DNA of 64,000 bases. It comes from Myxococcus stipitatus (lineage in GTDB: Bacteria > Myxococcota > Myxococcia > Myxococcales > Myxococcaceae). Shown here piece by piece: positions 1 to 8,185 of the stretch (the first letter of the stretch is position 1; every line of letters begins with the position of its first letter). Below the pieces are notes generated by a model. That model was not told the origin of the DNA. It saw only the letters and a list, made by a program, of their open reading frames with translations, and did no database searches. The stretch lies in contig NZ_JAKCFI010000003.1 in assembly GCF_021412625.1 (NCBI RefSeq), forward strand, positions 992,001 through 1,056,000, written 5' to 3'. A program made the translations under genes and the position numbers.

Positions 1-1
1 G

Positions 2-1081
2 GCGCGCACGCTGCCCGGCGTGTTCGACGAGTGGGCGGGAGGTGGCAACGCGAGGTGGGGCCTGTCATCGCGCGCCTGGCTCGGGGTGACGGGCTGGGTC
101 GCGAGGCCGGTGTGGACGGTGCCGGGCGCCAGGCTCGACTTCGGGCCGACCGCCCGCTACCCGTCGGGCGGTGGCTTCGGCGCGGTGGGCGCGGACGCGG
201 CCTGGGGCGTGGGCGCGCTCGACGTCTTCCTCGAAGGGGCGCGGAGCTTCGATGCCTCGGTGGGGGGCGGCGGGGGTTGGGCGCTGCTCCAGCGCACCGT
301 GCTCTCCGGGCGCGAGCGGGAGTTGGAGCTGTCGCTGCGCTACTACAGCCGGGGCTTCGCCAATCCCTACAGCGGCGCGACCTCCGGGCCGGACGTGCTG
401 GAGGGGCAGCGCGTGCGCAACGAGCTGGGCGCGCGCCTGCGGTACCTGTGGCGGGAGCGCGGCGCCTGGAGGCTGCGGGGACAGGTGGATGCGTGGACGC
501 TGCCCTCGGATGGCGCGGTGGCGGGCACGGCGGGGACGGTCCACGCGCGGGCGTCGGCGCGCGCGGACTGGCTCGCGTGGGAGCGGCTCCAGCCCTCGCT
601 CCAGGTGGACGCGCGGGAGTCCGGGCTGCGCTCGGGGCGGGCCTGCGAGGCGGCGGACGAGGATGACCCGACCTCCGAGGCCTGCGCCCGTGGGAGCCGG
701 TACGGGCTCACCCTGCGGGTCCGCTCCAGGGTGTCCGAGGGGGTGGAGGTGTCCATGGGTTATGGCCATGCGCGCGTGGTGGAGCCGGATGACCCGCGTG
801 CGCGACAGGATGCGCGCGCGGTCGTGGAGCTCCGGCTCCGCCCCGTGGAGTCGCTGCGGCTGTCCGGGCGCGTGGCCTGGAAGGACGAGGACGTCTCCGA
901 GCGCACTCGACTGCGGCAGGAGGTCCGGACCACCGTGGACGTGAGCGGGGCGGTGCTCGACGCCGTGACGTTGCGTGGCCGGTACGCGTGGGTGGTGGAC
1001 TTGAAGGACGCGCGTGAGGCCCGGGTCCCTCCGGAGGTCCCGCGCCACCTGGTCCGGCTGGACGTGGAGACGCGCTTCTGA
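2..1081 (+). CDS. C-terminal part of probable outer-membrane beta-barrel protein (5' truncated)
   Basis: The frame is open from base 2, so the gene begins upstream of the window and at least 359 residues are visible. The visible part is a run of short alternating hydrophobic/polar strands rich in Arg, Trp, Tyr and Gly, separated by charged turns. It ends in LVRLDVETRF, a C-terminal aromatic residue as in many outer-membrane barrels. No enzyme motif is seen. An alternating-strand barrel in the outer membrane is inferred from composition alone. It precedes two lipoprotein genes (lamin-tail and thermonuclease) in the same direction, with only about 16 bases to the next start, so an operon is likely. 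The N-terminal domains that would name the family are missing. Confidence 0.6.
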   Translation, partial: ARTLPGVFDEWAGGGNARWGLSSRAWLGVTGWVARPVWTVPGARLDFGPTARYPSGGGFGAVGADAAWGVGALDVFLEGARSFDASVGGGGGWALLQRTVLSGRERELELSLRYYSRGFANPYSGATSGPDVLEGQRVRNELGARLRYLWRERGAWRLRGQVDAWTLPSDGAVAGTAGTVHARASARADWLAWERLQPSLQVDARESGLRSGRACEAADEDDPTSEACARGSRYGLTLRVRSRVSEGVEVSMGYGHARVVEPDDPRARQDARAVVELRLRPVESLRLSGRVAWKDEDVSERTRLRQEVRTTVDVSGAVLDAVTLRGRYAWVVDLKDAREARVPPEVPRHLVRLDVETRF

Positions 1082-1097
1082 CGCGGGGACGGTTTCG

Positions 1098-2981
1098 ATG
1101 GATGGGGTGGGGAAGGAGGCGGACGTGGGGCGTGGGTGCGGGGTGGGGCTGTGGGCCTGGGCGTTGCTGGTGGCGTGTGGGGGGGCTCCAGGAGCGGAGT
1201 GGGGGGAGGAGGCGTGCGCGACGGTCCGCAGTGGTGACGTCGTCATCACCGAGTACCTCAACGACCCGGAGGGGACGGACACGGGGAAGGAGTACGTGGA
1301 GCTCCACAACCCCACGCGGAGCGCGGTGGACCTCGCGGCGCTGACGCTGTTCGCGGCGCGCGCGGACGGCTCGCAGGAGAAGGGCTTCTTCTTCCTGGAG
1401 TCGCTGTCGATGGCGCCCGGGGACTACCTGGTGCTGGGCGATGCGCGGGATGGGGCGCTGCCCTCGCACGTCGACTTCTCCTACGGCGAGGCGTTGGGGG
1501 CGCTGGGCAACACGTCGGGGATGCTTGGGCTGCGGTGTGGGGACCGGGTCATCGACGAGGTATGGCTCGCGGCGCCGGGACGCAGCGGCGTGGCGCGTGG
1601 ATACGACGGCGACCTGGTGCCCGACTCCGCGGGCAACGACGACCTCGCGCGCTGGTGTGACGCGCCGGACGCGGGGATGCCCGGCGCGGTCCGGGGCAGC
1701 CCCGGTGTCCCCAACGCGCCCTGCGGGACGACGGAGCCTCCGCCCCTCCAGGGGAAGGACGCGGGGGTGGACTCGGGCGTCGACGCCGGCGCCGTGGAGA
1801 CCTGCCTGCCGGAGGGGGAGCAGACGCCGCGGCCGGTGAGGCGGCCACGCCCCGGCGCGCTGGTCATCACGGAGGTGATGGCGAATCCGCTCGGGGACGA
1901 CGCGCTGGGCGAGTGGCTGGAGGTGCTGGCCCTGGAGCCCGTGGACCTGGACGGGGTGACGGTGGGCACCGACGCCTCGGGGACGGTGCTGCGGAGCGGA
2001 CGGTGTCTGTCCCTCGCGGCGGGGGAGCATGCGCTCCTCGCGCGGAGCGCGGAGGCGGCGCTCAATGGCGGGTTGCCCACACCCAGGGCCACGTTCGGCG
2101 TGGACCTGCGCAACGCTGGCGGCGTGGTCCTGGTCCGCTCGGGCGACGTGCTCATCGACGCGGTGACGCTCGGTCCGGCGGTGGAGGGCGTCGCGACGCA
2201 GGTCTCCCCGGAGGCGGCGACCGCCTCGGGGAACGACGCGCTGGGGGCCTGGTGTCGCGCGTCGTCGGCCTATGGGACGCGCGGCAACCGGGGCACTCCG
2301 GGGCAGTCCAATGTCGTGTGCGCGCCCGAGCCCTCCCAGGACGCGGGGACCTCCGTCGACGGAGGGGTGCGGGATGGAGGCGCGGACGCGGGCAGTCCGG
2401 ACGCAGGCGGGGCGGACGCGGGCGCGGGGAGGTCCTGTATCGACCGGGTCACCGGACAGCCTCGCGCGCCGCGTGTCCCGGATGTGGGCTCGCTGGTGTT
2501 GACGGAGCTGATGGCGGACCCGAGCGCCGTGGCGGACGTGGTGGGAGAGTGGGTCGAGGTCCTCGCCCGGCGGGACGTGGACCTCAATGGCGTCGTGTTG
2601 TCGAACGAGGGTGGGGCGCGCGCGGTGCTGGACTCGCCGCTGTGCCTGACGGTGCGCGCTGGCGCCCGGGCCGTGCTGGCGCGCAGCGCGGAGACGTCGC
2701 TCAATGGCGGGCTGCCCTCGGTGCTGGGGACGTTCTCCTTCAACCTGCCGAACGACGCGGGCGCGCATGTCCTGCGGCTCACGGTGGAGGGGCGGGAGCT
2801 GGACTCGCTCGGGTGGAGCAGCGCGGCGAAGGCGGGCCATTCGTGGCAGGTGTCCCCTGCCTCCAGCGACCCCGTGGGCAACGACGCGCCGGGCAGCGCG
2901 TGCCTCACGCCGACCACGGTGCGCTACGGCCTGGGGGACCGGGGGACGCCGGGCCTGGAGAACCGACCATGCTCGCCTTGA
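1098..2981 (+). CDS. Lipoprotein with three lamin-tail domains
   Basis: Predicted 627 residues. A basic/hydrophobic leader ends in LLVAC, a lipobox. A GTG about 9 codons downstream of the ATG at 1098 could equally be the start. Three homologous repeats begin near residues 45, 252 and 463, each with a core like VITEVMANP followed by EWLEVL or EYVELHN. These are hallmarks of the lamin-tail (LTD) immunoglobulin-like fold. Each repeat ends with an RGTPG-type turn and a nearby Cys. The repeats are joined by low-complexity Asp-Ala-Gly linkers typical of myxobacterial surface lipoproteins. LTD domains in bacteria often accompany secreted nucleases and phosphatases. The next gene is a secreted nuclease overlapping this one by 13 bases, so a shared surface role is likely. 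Ligand unknown. Confidence 0.85.
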   Translation: MDGVGKEADVGRGCGVGLWAWALLVACGGAPGAEWGEEACATVRSGDVVITEYLNDPEGTDTGKEYVELHNPTRSAVDLAALTLFAARADGSQEKGFFFLESLSMAPGDYLVLGDARDGALPSHVDFSYGEALGALGNTSGMLGLRCGDRVIDEVWLAAPGRSGVARGYDGDLVPDSAGNDDLARWCDAPDAGMPGAVRGSPGVPNAPCGTTEPPPLQGKDAGVDSGVDAGAVETCLPEGEQTPRPVRRPRPGALVITEVMANPLGDDALGEWLEVLALEPVDLDGVTVGTDASGTVLRSGRCLSLAAGEHALLARSAEAALNGGLPTPRATFGVDLRNAGGVVLVRSGDVLIDAVTLGPAVEGVATQVSPEAATASGNDALGAWCRASSAYGTRGNRGTPGQSNVVCAPEPSQDAGTSVDGGVRDGGADAGSPDAGGADAGAGRSCIDRVTGQPRAPRVPDVGSLVLTELMADPSAVADVVGEWVEVLARRDVDLNGVVLSNEGGARAVLDSPLCLTVRAGARAVLARSAETSLNGGLPSVLGTFSFNLPNDAGAHVLRLTVEGRELDSLGWSSAAKAGHSWQVSPASSDPVGNDAPGSACLTPTTVRYGLGDRGTPGLENRPCSP

Positions 2982-3460
2982 ACGGTGGATGGCTGGCGGG
3001 GCTGATGCTCCTGTGCGCGGCCTGTGGCGACGGGGCGGAGGGCGTGTGTGGCCCCTCGTCGGGTCGCGTGGTCGAGGTCGTCGACGGGGACACCCTGGTC
3101 CTCGAGGGGGGCGCGCGCGTCCGCTATCTCCTGGTGGACACGCCGGAGACGACGGGGGGACACGCGGATTGCTACGGCGCGGAGGCGCGGGCCTTCAACC
3201 GCCGGCTCGTCGAGGGGCGCGCGGTGACGCTCGTCGATGGCGAGGCGTGCGAGGATCGCTTCGGTCGGCGCCTCGCCTACGTGCGGGTGGACGGGCAGGA
3301 GGTGAACACGCTCCTGGTGGAGCGGGGACTCGCCTGCGTGCTCCACGTCCCTCCCGCGGGGAGCGCGCGCAAGGCCGAGTTCCAGGCGCTGGAGGCGCGC
3401 GCGAGGGCGGCCCGGCACGGCATGTGGGGCGCATGCTCGCCCGTGCCCTGCGCGCGATGA
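2969..3460 (+). CDS. Thermonuclease (SNase) family lipoprotein
   Basis: Predicted 163 residues. The leader MLALNGGWLAGLMLLCAAC has a lipobox Cys, so the product should be anchored outside the cytoplasm. The rest is a staphylococcal-nuclease OB fold: VVEVVDGDTLVL, VRYLLVDTPET (catalytic Arg and Glu positions), YGAEARAFNRRLVEG, and EDRFGRRLAYV (second catalytic Arg), then GLACV. Ca2+-dependent cleavage of DNA/RNA is the known family activity. The start lies inside the end of the lamin-tail gene (13-base overlap), so the two are translationally coupled. The length is normal for a single SNase domain. All catalytic positions appear present. Confidence 0.9.
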   Translation: MLALNGGWLAGLMLLCAACGDGAEGVCGPSSGRVVEVVDGDTLVLEGGARVRYLLVDTPETTGGHADCYGAEARAFNRRLVEGRAVTLVDGEACEDRFGRRLAYVRVDGQEVNTLLVERGLACVLHVPPAGSARKAEFQALEARARAARHGMWGACSPVPCAR

Positions 3461-3708
3461 CCCCCGGACGGGACGCGGGGCGGCCCGGTGCCCGCCCCCT
3501 GTACGGGGCTTCGCGCGAGCGGCCCCGGGAGGCGGGGAGCCTCGACGCGCGAGGAGACGTATCCCAATCATGTGACGGCCATGCCGAAAAGAGCGGCGCC
3601 GGTTCGGGGGGACGAGCAGATGGCGCGGGGGGAGCCAGGGCACGAGGGGACGCGGGCGGGCGTGCTCCCGCTCGGCGGCGCCGGGCCCTCGCCCGGGAGG
3701 GGCGGGTC

Positions 3709-5985
3709 ATGACGCCGTGTCCCGTGCCGCCCTGTCCACTCCCGGAGCTGCTGGCGGCCCGTCGCGAGGACATCGCCCGCCGCTGGGACGCGCGGGTGGG
3801 AGAGGGCCGGGGAGCTGGGGGGCTGCCCCGCGTGGAGCGCGCGCCGGACTCGCTCGAGTGGGTGGACGCGGTGTTGGACAGCCTGCGGCTGCTGTCCGGC
3901 TCGCACGACCCGGGGACGCTGCGCGCGCAAGGGGGCCGGCACGGCGTCGAGCGCTACCGGGATGGCGCGGACATCGGCGCGGTGGTGCGCGAATACGGCC
4001 AGCTGCGCGACGTCGTCCTCGAGGTGCTCGAGGAGGTGGGCTGGTCGCCGGACTTCGACGGGCTGCGCGTGCTCAACCGGGCCATCGACGCGAGCATCGC
4101 CGCCGTCGTGGCCCACCACGCCCAGGAGCACGAGCGGACCCTGCGCGCCACCAAGTCCAAGCTCCACGACATCCTGGACCATGCCCCCGCCGCCATCTAC
4201 GCGAAGGACCCGGGGGGACGGTACCTGTTCGTCAACCGCTCTTTCGAACGCAACACGGGGCTGTGCAGCGCCGACGTGGTGGGGCGCACCGACCAGGAGC
4301 TGTTCCCGGCGGACGTGGCGTGCGTCTTCGCGGCCAACGACCAGCGGGTCCTCGAGACGGGGCAGCCGCTCGAGTCCGACGAGCACGTCCCCTGGACGGA
4401 CGGCTTGCACATCTATCAGTCACTCAAGTTCCCGCTGCCCGGCGAGGACGGACGGAGCTCCGCGGTGTGCGGCATCTCCACGGATGTCACCGAGTCGCGC
4501 CGGGTCCAGCGCGAGCGCGACGAGGCCCGCGAGCGGCTGCGCCGGGTCATCACCCAGCTCCCCGTCGTGCTGTGGGCCACGGACGCGGCGGGCTTCATCA
4601 CCCTCTTCGAGGGCAAGGGCCTCGAGGCCATGGGCGTGGAGCCGGGAGCGATGATTGGCCTGCACACCTCCGAGGCCTACGCGGACCGGCCGGACCTGCT
4701 CGAGGCCGCCCGGCGCGCGCGCTCGGGCGAGTCGTTCAACATGGAGGTGGAGCTGGGGAGCTCGTGGTTCATGGCCTACATCTCCCCGGAGGTGGGGCCG
4801 GACGGCCGCGTGACGAGCGTGTCGGGCGTGTCGCTGGACATCACCGAGCGCCGGCGCGCGGAGGAGGTGCTCCGGCAGTCGGAGACGCGCTACCGGCTGG
4901 CCACCCAGGCCACCCGCGACATCATCTACGACTGGGACCTGGCCACCGGCGCCATCGAGTGGAGCGAGCTGGCCGTGCAGCAGTTCCGGTTGGAGCCGGG
5001 CGCCGGGTCCATGGACATCGACTGGTGGACGCGCCACATCCATCCCGAGGACCGCGAGCGCGTCGCGCGCGACATCCAGGCCGTCATCGACCAGGGCCAG
5101 GACCACTGGCGTGACGAGTACCGCTTCCATCGCGGCGACGGCACCTGGGCGGTCATCGAGGACCGGGGCCGGGTCGTCCGCGACGAGCAGGGCCGCGCGC
5201 GCCGCATGGTGGGCGCCATGCATGACGTCACCCGGCGGCGCGCCGCGGAGGAGGAGGCCCGCCGCCGCGCGGAGTTCGAGCAGCTGCTCATCGGCATCGT
5301 GGGACACGACCTGCGCAACCCCATCTCCGCCATCACCATGGCCTGCACCACGCTGCTGCGGCGCGAGGACCTGGACGAGCGGCAGCGCAAGGTGCTCGGC
5401 CGCATCCTCTCCAGCGCGGAGCGCGCCACGCGGATGCTGCGCGACGTGCTCGACTTCACCCAGGCGCGGCTGGGCGGCGGCATCCCCATGCAGCCGCGGC
5501 CCCTGGACCTGCACGAGCTGACGCGGCAGGTGGTGGACGAGGTGCGGCTGGCCCATCCGGAGCGGCAGCTCGACCTGAAATGCCTGGGGAACGGCGCCGG
5601 CTCGTGGGACCCGGACCGGCTCGCGCAGGTCATCACCAACCTGGTCATCAACGCCATCGGCTACAGCCCGGAGCCGTGCCCGGTGCTCGTGCGCACGCAT
5701 GGGACCGGGGACGCGGTGTCGCTGAGCGTGCACAACATGGGGGACCCCATCCCCGCGGACCTGGTGCCGCGCCTGTTCGAACCGATGAAGCGCGCCGAGC
5801 GGCTGGCGCCGCGCGACGGGCGGGGCCTGGGCCTGGGACTGTTCATCGTGAAGCACATCGTGGACGCGCACGGGGGGCGGCTGCGCGTGCGCTCCTCCGC
5901 GCGGGACGGCACGCTCGTCACCGTGCGCCTGCCCCGGTGCCTCGTGCCGCTGCCTCCCTGTCCCGCAAAAATCCGATACCGCTGA
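3709..5985 (+). CDS. Sensor histidine kinase, RsbRD-type N-terminus with three PAS domains
   Basis: Predicted 758 residues with no membrane segment, so probably a cytoplasmic sensor. Residues about 10-145 resemble the RsbRD N-terminal helical domain (for example DIAVVREYGQLRDVVL-like helices). PAS domains start near residues 155, 279 and 395. The HisKA phospho-acceptor is His533 in GHDLRNPISA. The ATPase domain has the N-box QVITNLVINAIGYS and the glycine-rich GRGLGLGLFIVKHI. The frame stays open far upstream. The ATG at 3709 was chosen because it follows GGAGGGGCGGGTC and starts the recognisable domain. No response regulator is adjacent, so it is an orphan kinase whose partner cannot be told from here. 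Confidence 0.9.
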   Translation: MTPCPVPPCPLPELLAARREDIARRWDARVGEGRGAGGLPRVERAPDSLEWVDAVLDSLRLLSGSHDPGTLRAQGGRHGVERYRDGADIGAVVREYGQLRDVVLEVLEEVGWSPDFDGLRVLNRAIDASIAAVVAHHAQEHERTLRATKSKLHDILDHAPAAIYAKDPGGRYLFVNRSFERNTGLCSADVVGRTDQELFPADVACVFAANDQRVLETGQPLESDEHVPWTDGLHIYQSLKFPLPGEDGRSSAVCGISTDVTESRRVQRERDEARERLRRVITQLPVVLWATDAAGFITLFEGKGLEAMGVEPGAMIGLHTSEAYADRPDLLEAARRARSGESFNMEVELGSSWFMAYISPEVGPDGRVTSVSGVSLDITERRRAEEVLRQSETRYRLATQATRDIIYDWDLATGAIEWSELAVQQFRLEPGAGSMDIDWWTRHIHPEDRERVARDIQAVIDQGQDHWRDEYRFHRGDGTWAVIEDRGRVVRDEQGRARRMVGAMHDVTRRRAAEEEARRRAEFEQLLIGIVGHDLRNPISAITMACTTLLRREDLDERQRKVLGRILSSAERATRMLRDVLDFTQARLGGGIPMQPRPLDLHELTRQVVDEVRLAHPERQLDLKCLGNGAGSWDPDRLAQVITNLVINAIGYSPEPCPVLVRTHGTGDAVSLSVHNMGDPIPADLVPRLFEPMKRAERLAPRDGRGLGLGLFIVKHIVDAHGGRLRVRSSARDGTLVTVRLPRCLVPLPPCPAKIRYR

Positions 5986-6113
5986 GCCCCGCCCCGCCAT
6001 TCCGCACCCCGCGTGTTCCGTCCCAGGACGGGCGGGCGGGCAGGGCCCCCTTGCTCCTCGGAGCCGGGCCGACTAGCACGGGGGGCCATGACTCGTTTCC
6101 CTCGGAGGGGTGA

Positions 6114-6974
6114 ATGAAGAAGGTCCTCATCGGGCTGGGCATCGGCTGTGGCGTCATCCTGCTGGGTGTCGTCGGCATGGGCGTTGCCGGAACCATCTGG
6201 GCGAAGAACAAGTTCGGCGGCAGCATCGAGGCCATGCAGAAGGGGCTGGAGCAGAACCAGGCGCAGGAGAAGGAGCTGGTGGCGCTCAACCGCAGCTACC
6301 CCTTCAAGGCCCCCGCCGAGGGTGAGGTGCTTGCGCTCGACGAGGAGCGGCTGAAGACCTACCTGGCGGTGCGCGAGACGTCCCTGCCGGTGTTCAAGGC
6401 GTACGAGGAGAAGTCGCGCGCGTTCCAGGAGAAGTACAAGACGAACGAGCCGGGGGCACAGACCGACCTCAGCGCGGCGATGGAGGGCGCCGGCCTCCTG
6501 GCGTCCATCCAGGCCGACGTGCGCACCGCCTACATCGCGGGGCTGAAGGAGCACAAGATGTCGCCCGCGGAGTTCCAGGCCATCACCGGCGCCGTGTACG
6601 CGTCCATGGTCACGGGCAGCTCCGAGGCCCTCAAGCAGATGGGCGCCCAGTCGCGCAAGCTGATGGAGAAGCAGCTGGCGGAGCTGGACAAGCGCCTGGC
6701 GGGGACGAACCTCTCCGACGAGGACCGCGCCGAGACGCAGGCGGCGCGCGACGAGCTGAAGGAGAGCATCGACGCGCTGGACGCGGAGCTGGGCGGCGCG
6801 CAGGGCGAGGTGTCCGAGCAGTCGAAGAAGAACTCCGCCGCGAACCTGGCGCTGCTCAAGAAGTACGAGGAGCGCGTGAAGACGATGGCCAACGTGGCCT
6901 TCGACGGCTTCGTGGCCGGGGGCGCGGACGACTCGGCGGGCTCCGTGGGGAGCGATTCGGAGTCTGAGGACTAG
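6114..6974 (+). CDS. Hypothetical membrane-anchored helical protein
   Basis: Predicted 286 residues, preceded by a good ribosome site (GGAGGGGTGA). Residues 5-28 form one hydrophobic Gly-rich membrane segment following MKK. The rest is almost entirely charged helix, with a likely coiled coil around residues 180-240 (Leu/Glu/Lys/Ala heptads), and an acidic Ser/Asp tail. I do not recognise the family. The topology suggests an inner-membrane anchor with a periplasmic helical domain. Its stop codon overlaps the stop of the convergent TerC gene in the tetranucleotide CTAG. Confidence 0.8.
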   Translation: MKKVLIGLGIGCGVILLGVVGMGVAGTIWAKNKFGGSIEAMQKGLEQNQAQEKELVALNRSYPFKAPAEGEVLALDEERLKTYLAVRETSLPVFKAYEEKSRAFQEKYKTNEPGAQTDLSAAMEGAGLLASIQADVRTAYIAGLKEHKMSPAEFQAITGAVYASMVTGSSEALKQMGAQSRKLMEKQLAELDKRLAGTNLSDEDRAETQAARDELKESIDALDAELGGAQGEVSEQSKKNSAANLALLKKYEERVKTMANVAFDGFVAGGADDSAGSVGSDSESED

Positions 6975-7990
6975 TGCGCGTGCGCGTCGGGTCCTGGCCC
7001 CCAGGGGCCGGGGCCCTGGCGCGCGCGCGGGTCGTCCGGGGGGCCGCGCTCCCGGGCGCGGGACTCCCGCCGCCGGGCACGGAGGCTCGCCCACACGGCC
7101 ACGCCGACGAGCGCCACGATGATGGCCACCGACGGCAGGGGCGGGATGTGGACCCACTTCGCGAGGACCATCTTCAGGCCCGCGAAGGCCAGCACGCCCG
7201 ACAGGCCGTAGTGCAGGTAGCGCAGCTGGCCCAGCGTCCCGGCCAGCACCAGGTACAGCGCGCGCAGCCCCAGGATGGCGAAGGCGTTGGAGCTGTAGAG
7301 CACGAAGGTGTCCTGCGTCACCGAGAAGGCGGCCGGCACCGAGTCCACCGCGAAGAGGATGTCCGTCACCTCCAGGCCCAGCAGCGCCAGCAGCAGCGGC
7401 GTCGCCACGCGTCGCCCGTTCGGCCGCTTCACGAAGAAGCGCTTGCCGTGCACGTGCCGGGTCATGGGCAGCCGGTGTGACAGCCAGCGCACGGCGCGGT
7501 TGTCTTGCTCCTTCGCCGGGTCCTCGCGCAGCACGCGCCAGGCGGTGACCAGCAGGATGGCGCCGAAGACGTAGGACACCCACTGCCAGCGCTGCAGCGC
7601 CGCCGCGCCCACGAAGATGAAGAGGGCCCGGAACACGAGCGCCCCGAAGATGCCCAGGAAGAGCACCTGGTGCTGGGCCCTCAGCGGGATGGACAGGCTC
7701 TGGAAGATGACGAGGAAGACGAAGACGTTGTCCAGGCTCAGGCTCTTCTCGATGGCCCACGCCGCCAGGTACTCCTGACCCGCCTGGGCGCCGAGCGTGT
7801 GCCAGACCAGCCCGCCGAACAGCAGCCCGGTGGCAATCCACACACAGCTCCACGCGATGGCCGCCCGGTGGGATTCGCCGTGGTGGCCCCGGTGCAGCAA
7901 CAGGTCCAGCGCGAGCATCGCCAGCACCGACGCCCAGAAGACACCCCAGAGCCATGTGGGAATCGCGTGCATCCGGGGGAAGGTATGCAT
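6971..7990 (-). CDS. TerC/Alx family integral membrane protein
   Basis: Predicted 339 residues with about eight or nine membrane spans. The acidic in-membrane motifs of the TerC family are present: EKSLSLDNVFVFLVIF and LEVTDILFAVDSVPAAFSVT, followed by LYSSNAFAILGLRALYLVL. Family members (Alx, TerC) are linked to Mn2+ export, alkaline response and tellurite resistance. The Asp residues in those motifs are thought to bind metal. A second in-frame ATG lies at 7972. I see no Mn riboswitch of the yybP-ykoY type upstream. The C-terminal 35 residues are an Arg/Pro-rich cytoplasmic tail. Confidence 0.92.
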   Translation of the reverse strand: MHTFPRMHAIPTWLWGVFWASVLAMLALDLLLHRGHHGESHRAAIAWSCVWIATGLLFGGLVWHTLGAQAGQEYLAAWAIEKSLSLDNVFVFLVIFQSLSIPLRAQHQVLFLGIFGALVFRALFIFVGAAALQRWQWVSYVFGAILLVTAWRVLREDPAKEQDNRAVRWLSHRLPMTRHVHGKRFFVKRPNGRRVATPLLLALLGLEVTDILFAVDSVPAAFSVTQDTFVLYSSNAFAILGLRALYLVLAGTLGQLRYLHYGLSGVLAFAGLKMVLAKWVHIPPLPSVAIIVALVGVAVWASLRARRRESRARERGPPDDPRARQGPGPWGPGPDAHAH

Positions 7991-8185
7991 CCGCGCTCGG
8001 TGGCGGGCGGGCGGGGTGCGCGTCGCCCCCTCTGGGGACAGGCGGTCGGGCAGGGCCGGTCGGACGGGGGCGGGGACCGGTCACCCCCACCCCCCGACCG
8101 CTCACCCGCGCGTGTCCCGAAGCGGCCGGCTTCCCACGCATCCTCCCGGACCATCCGAGTCGTCGCCCGGTCCGAGGTGCGTCCC

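Noticed and set aside
3488..3712. A 74-codon plus-strand open frame before the first histidine kinase
   Set aside because: No convincing ribosome site, Arg/Gly/Pro-rich low complexity, and it overlaps the kinase start region.
7991..8185. A yybP-ykoY manganese riboswitch before the TerC-type gene
   Set aside because: I looked on the minus strand for the conserved GGGGAGUA and CCGACG-type loops and found only GC-rich runs without them.
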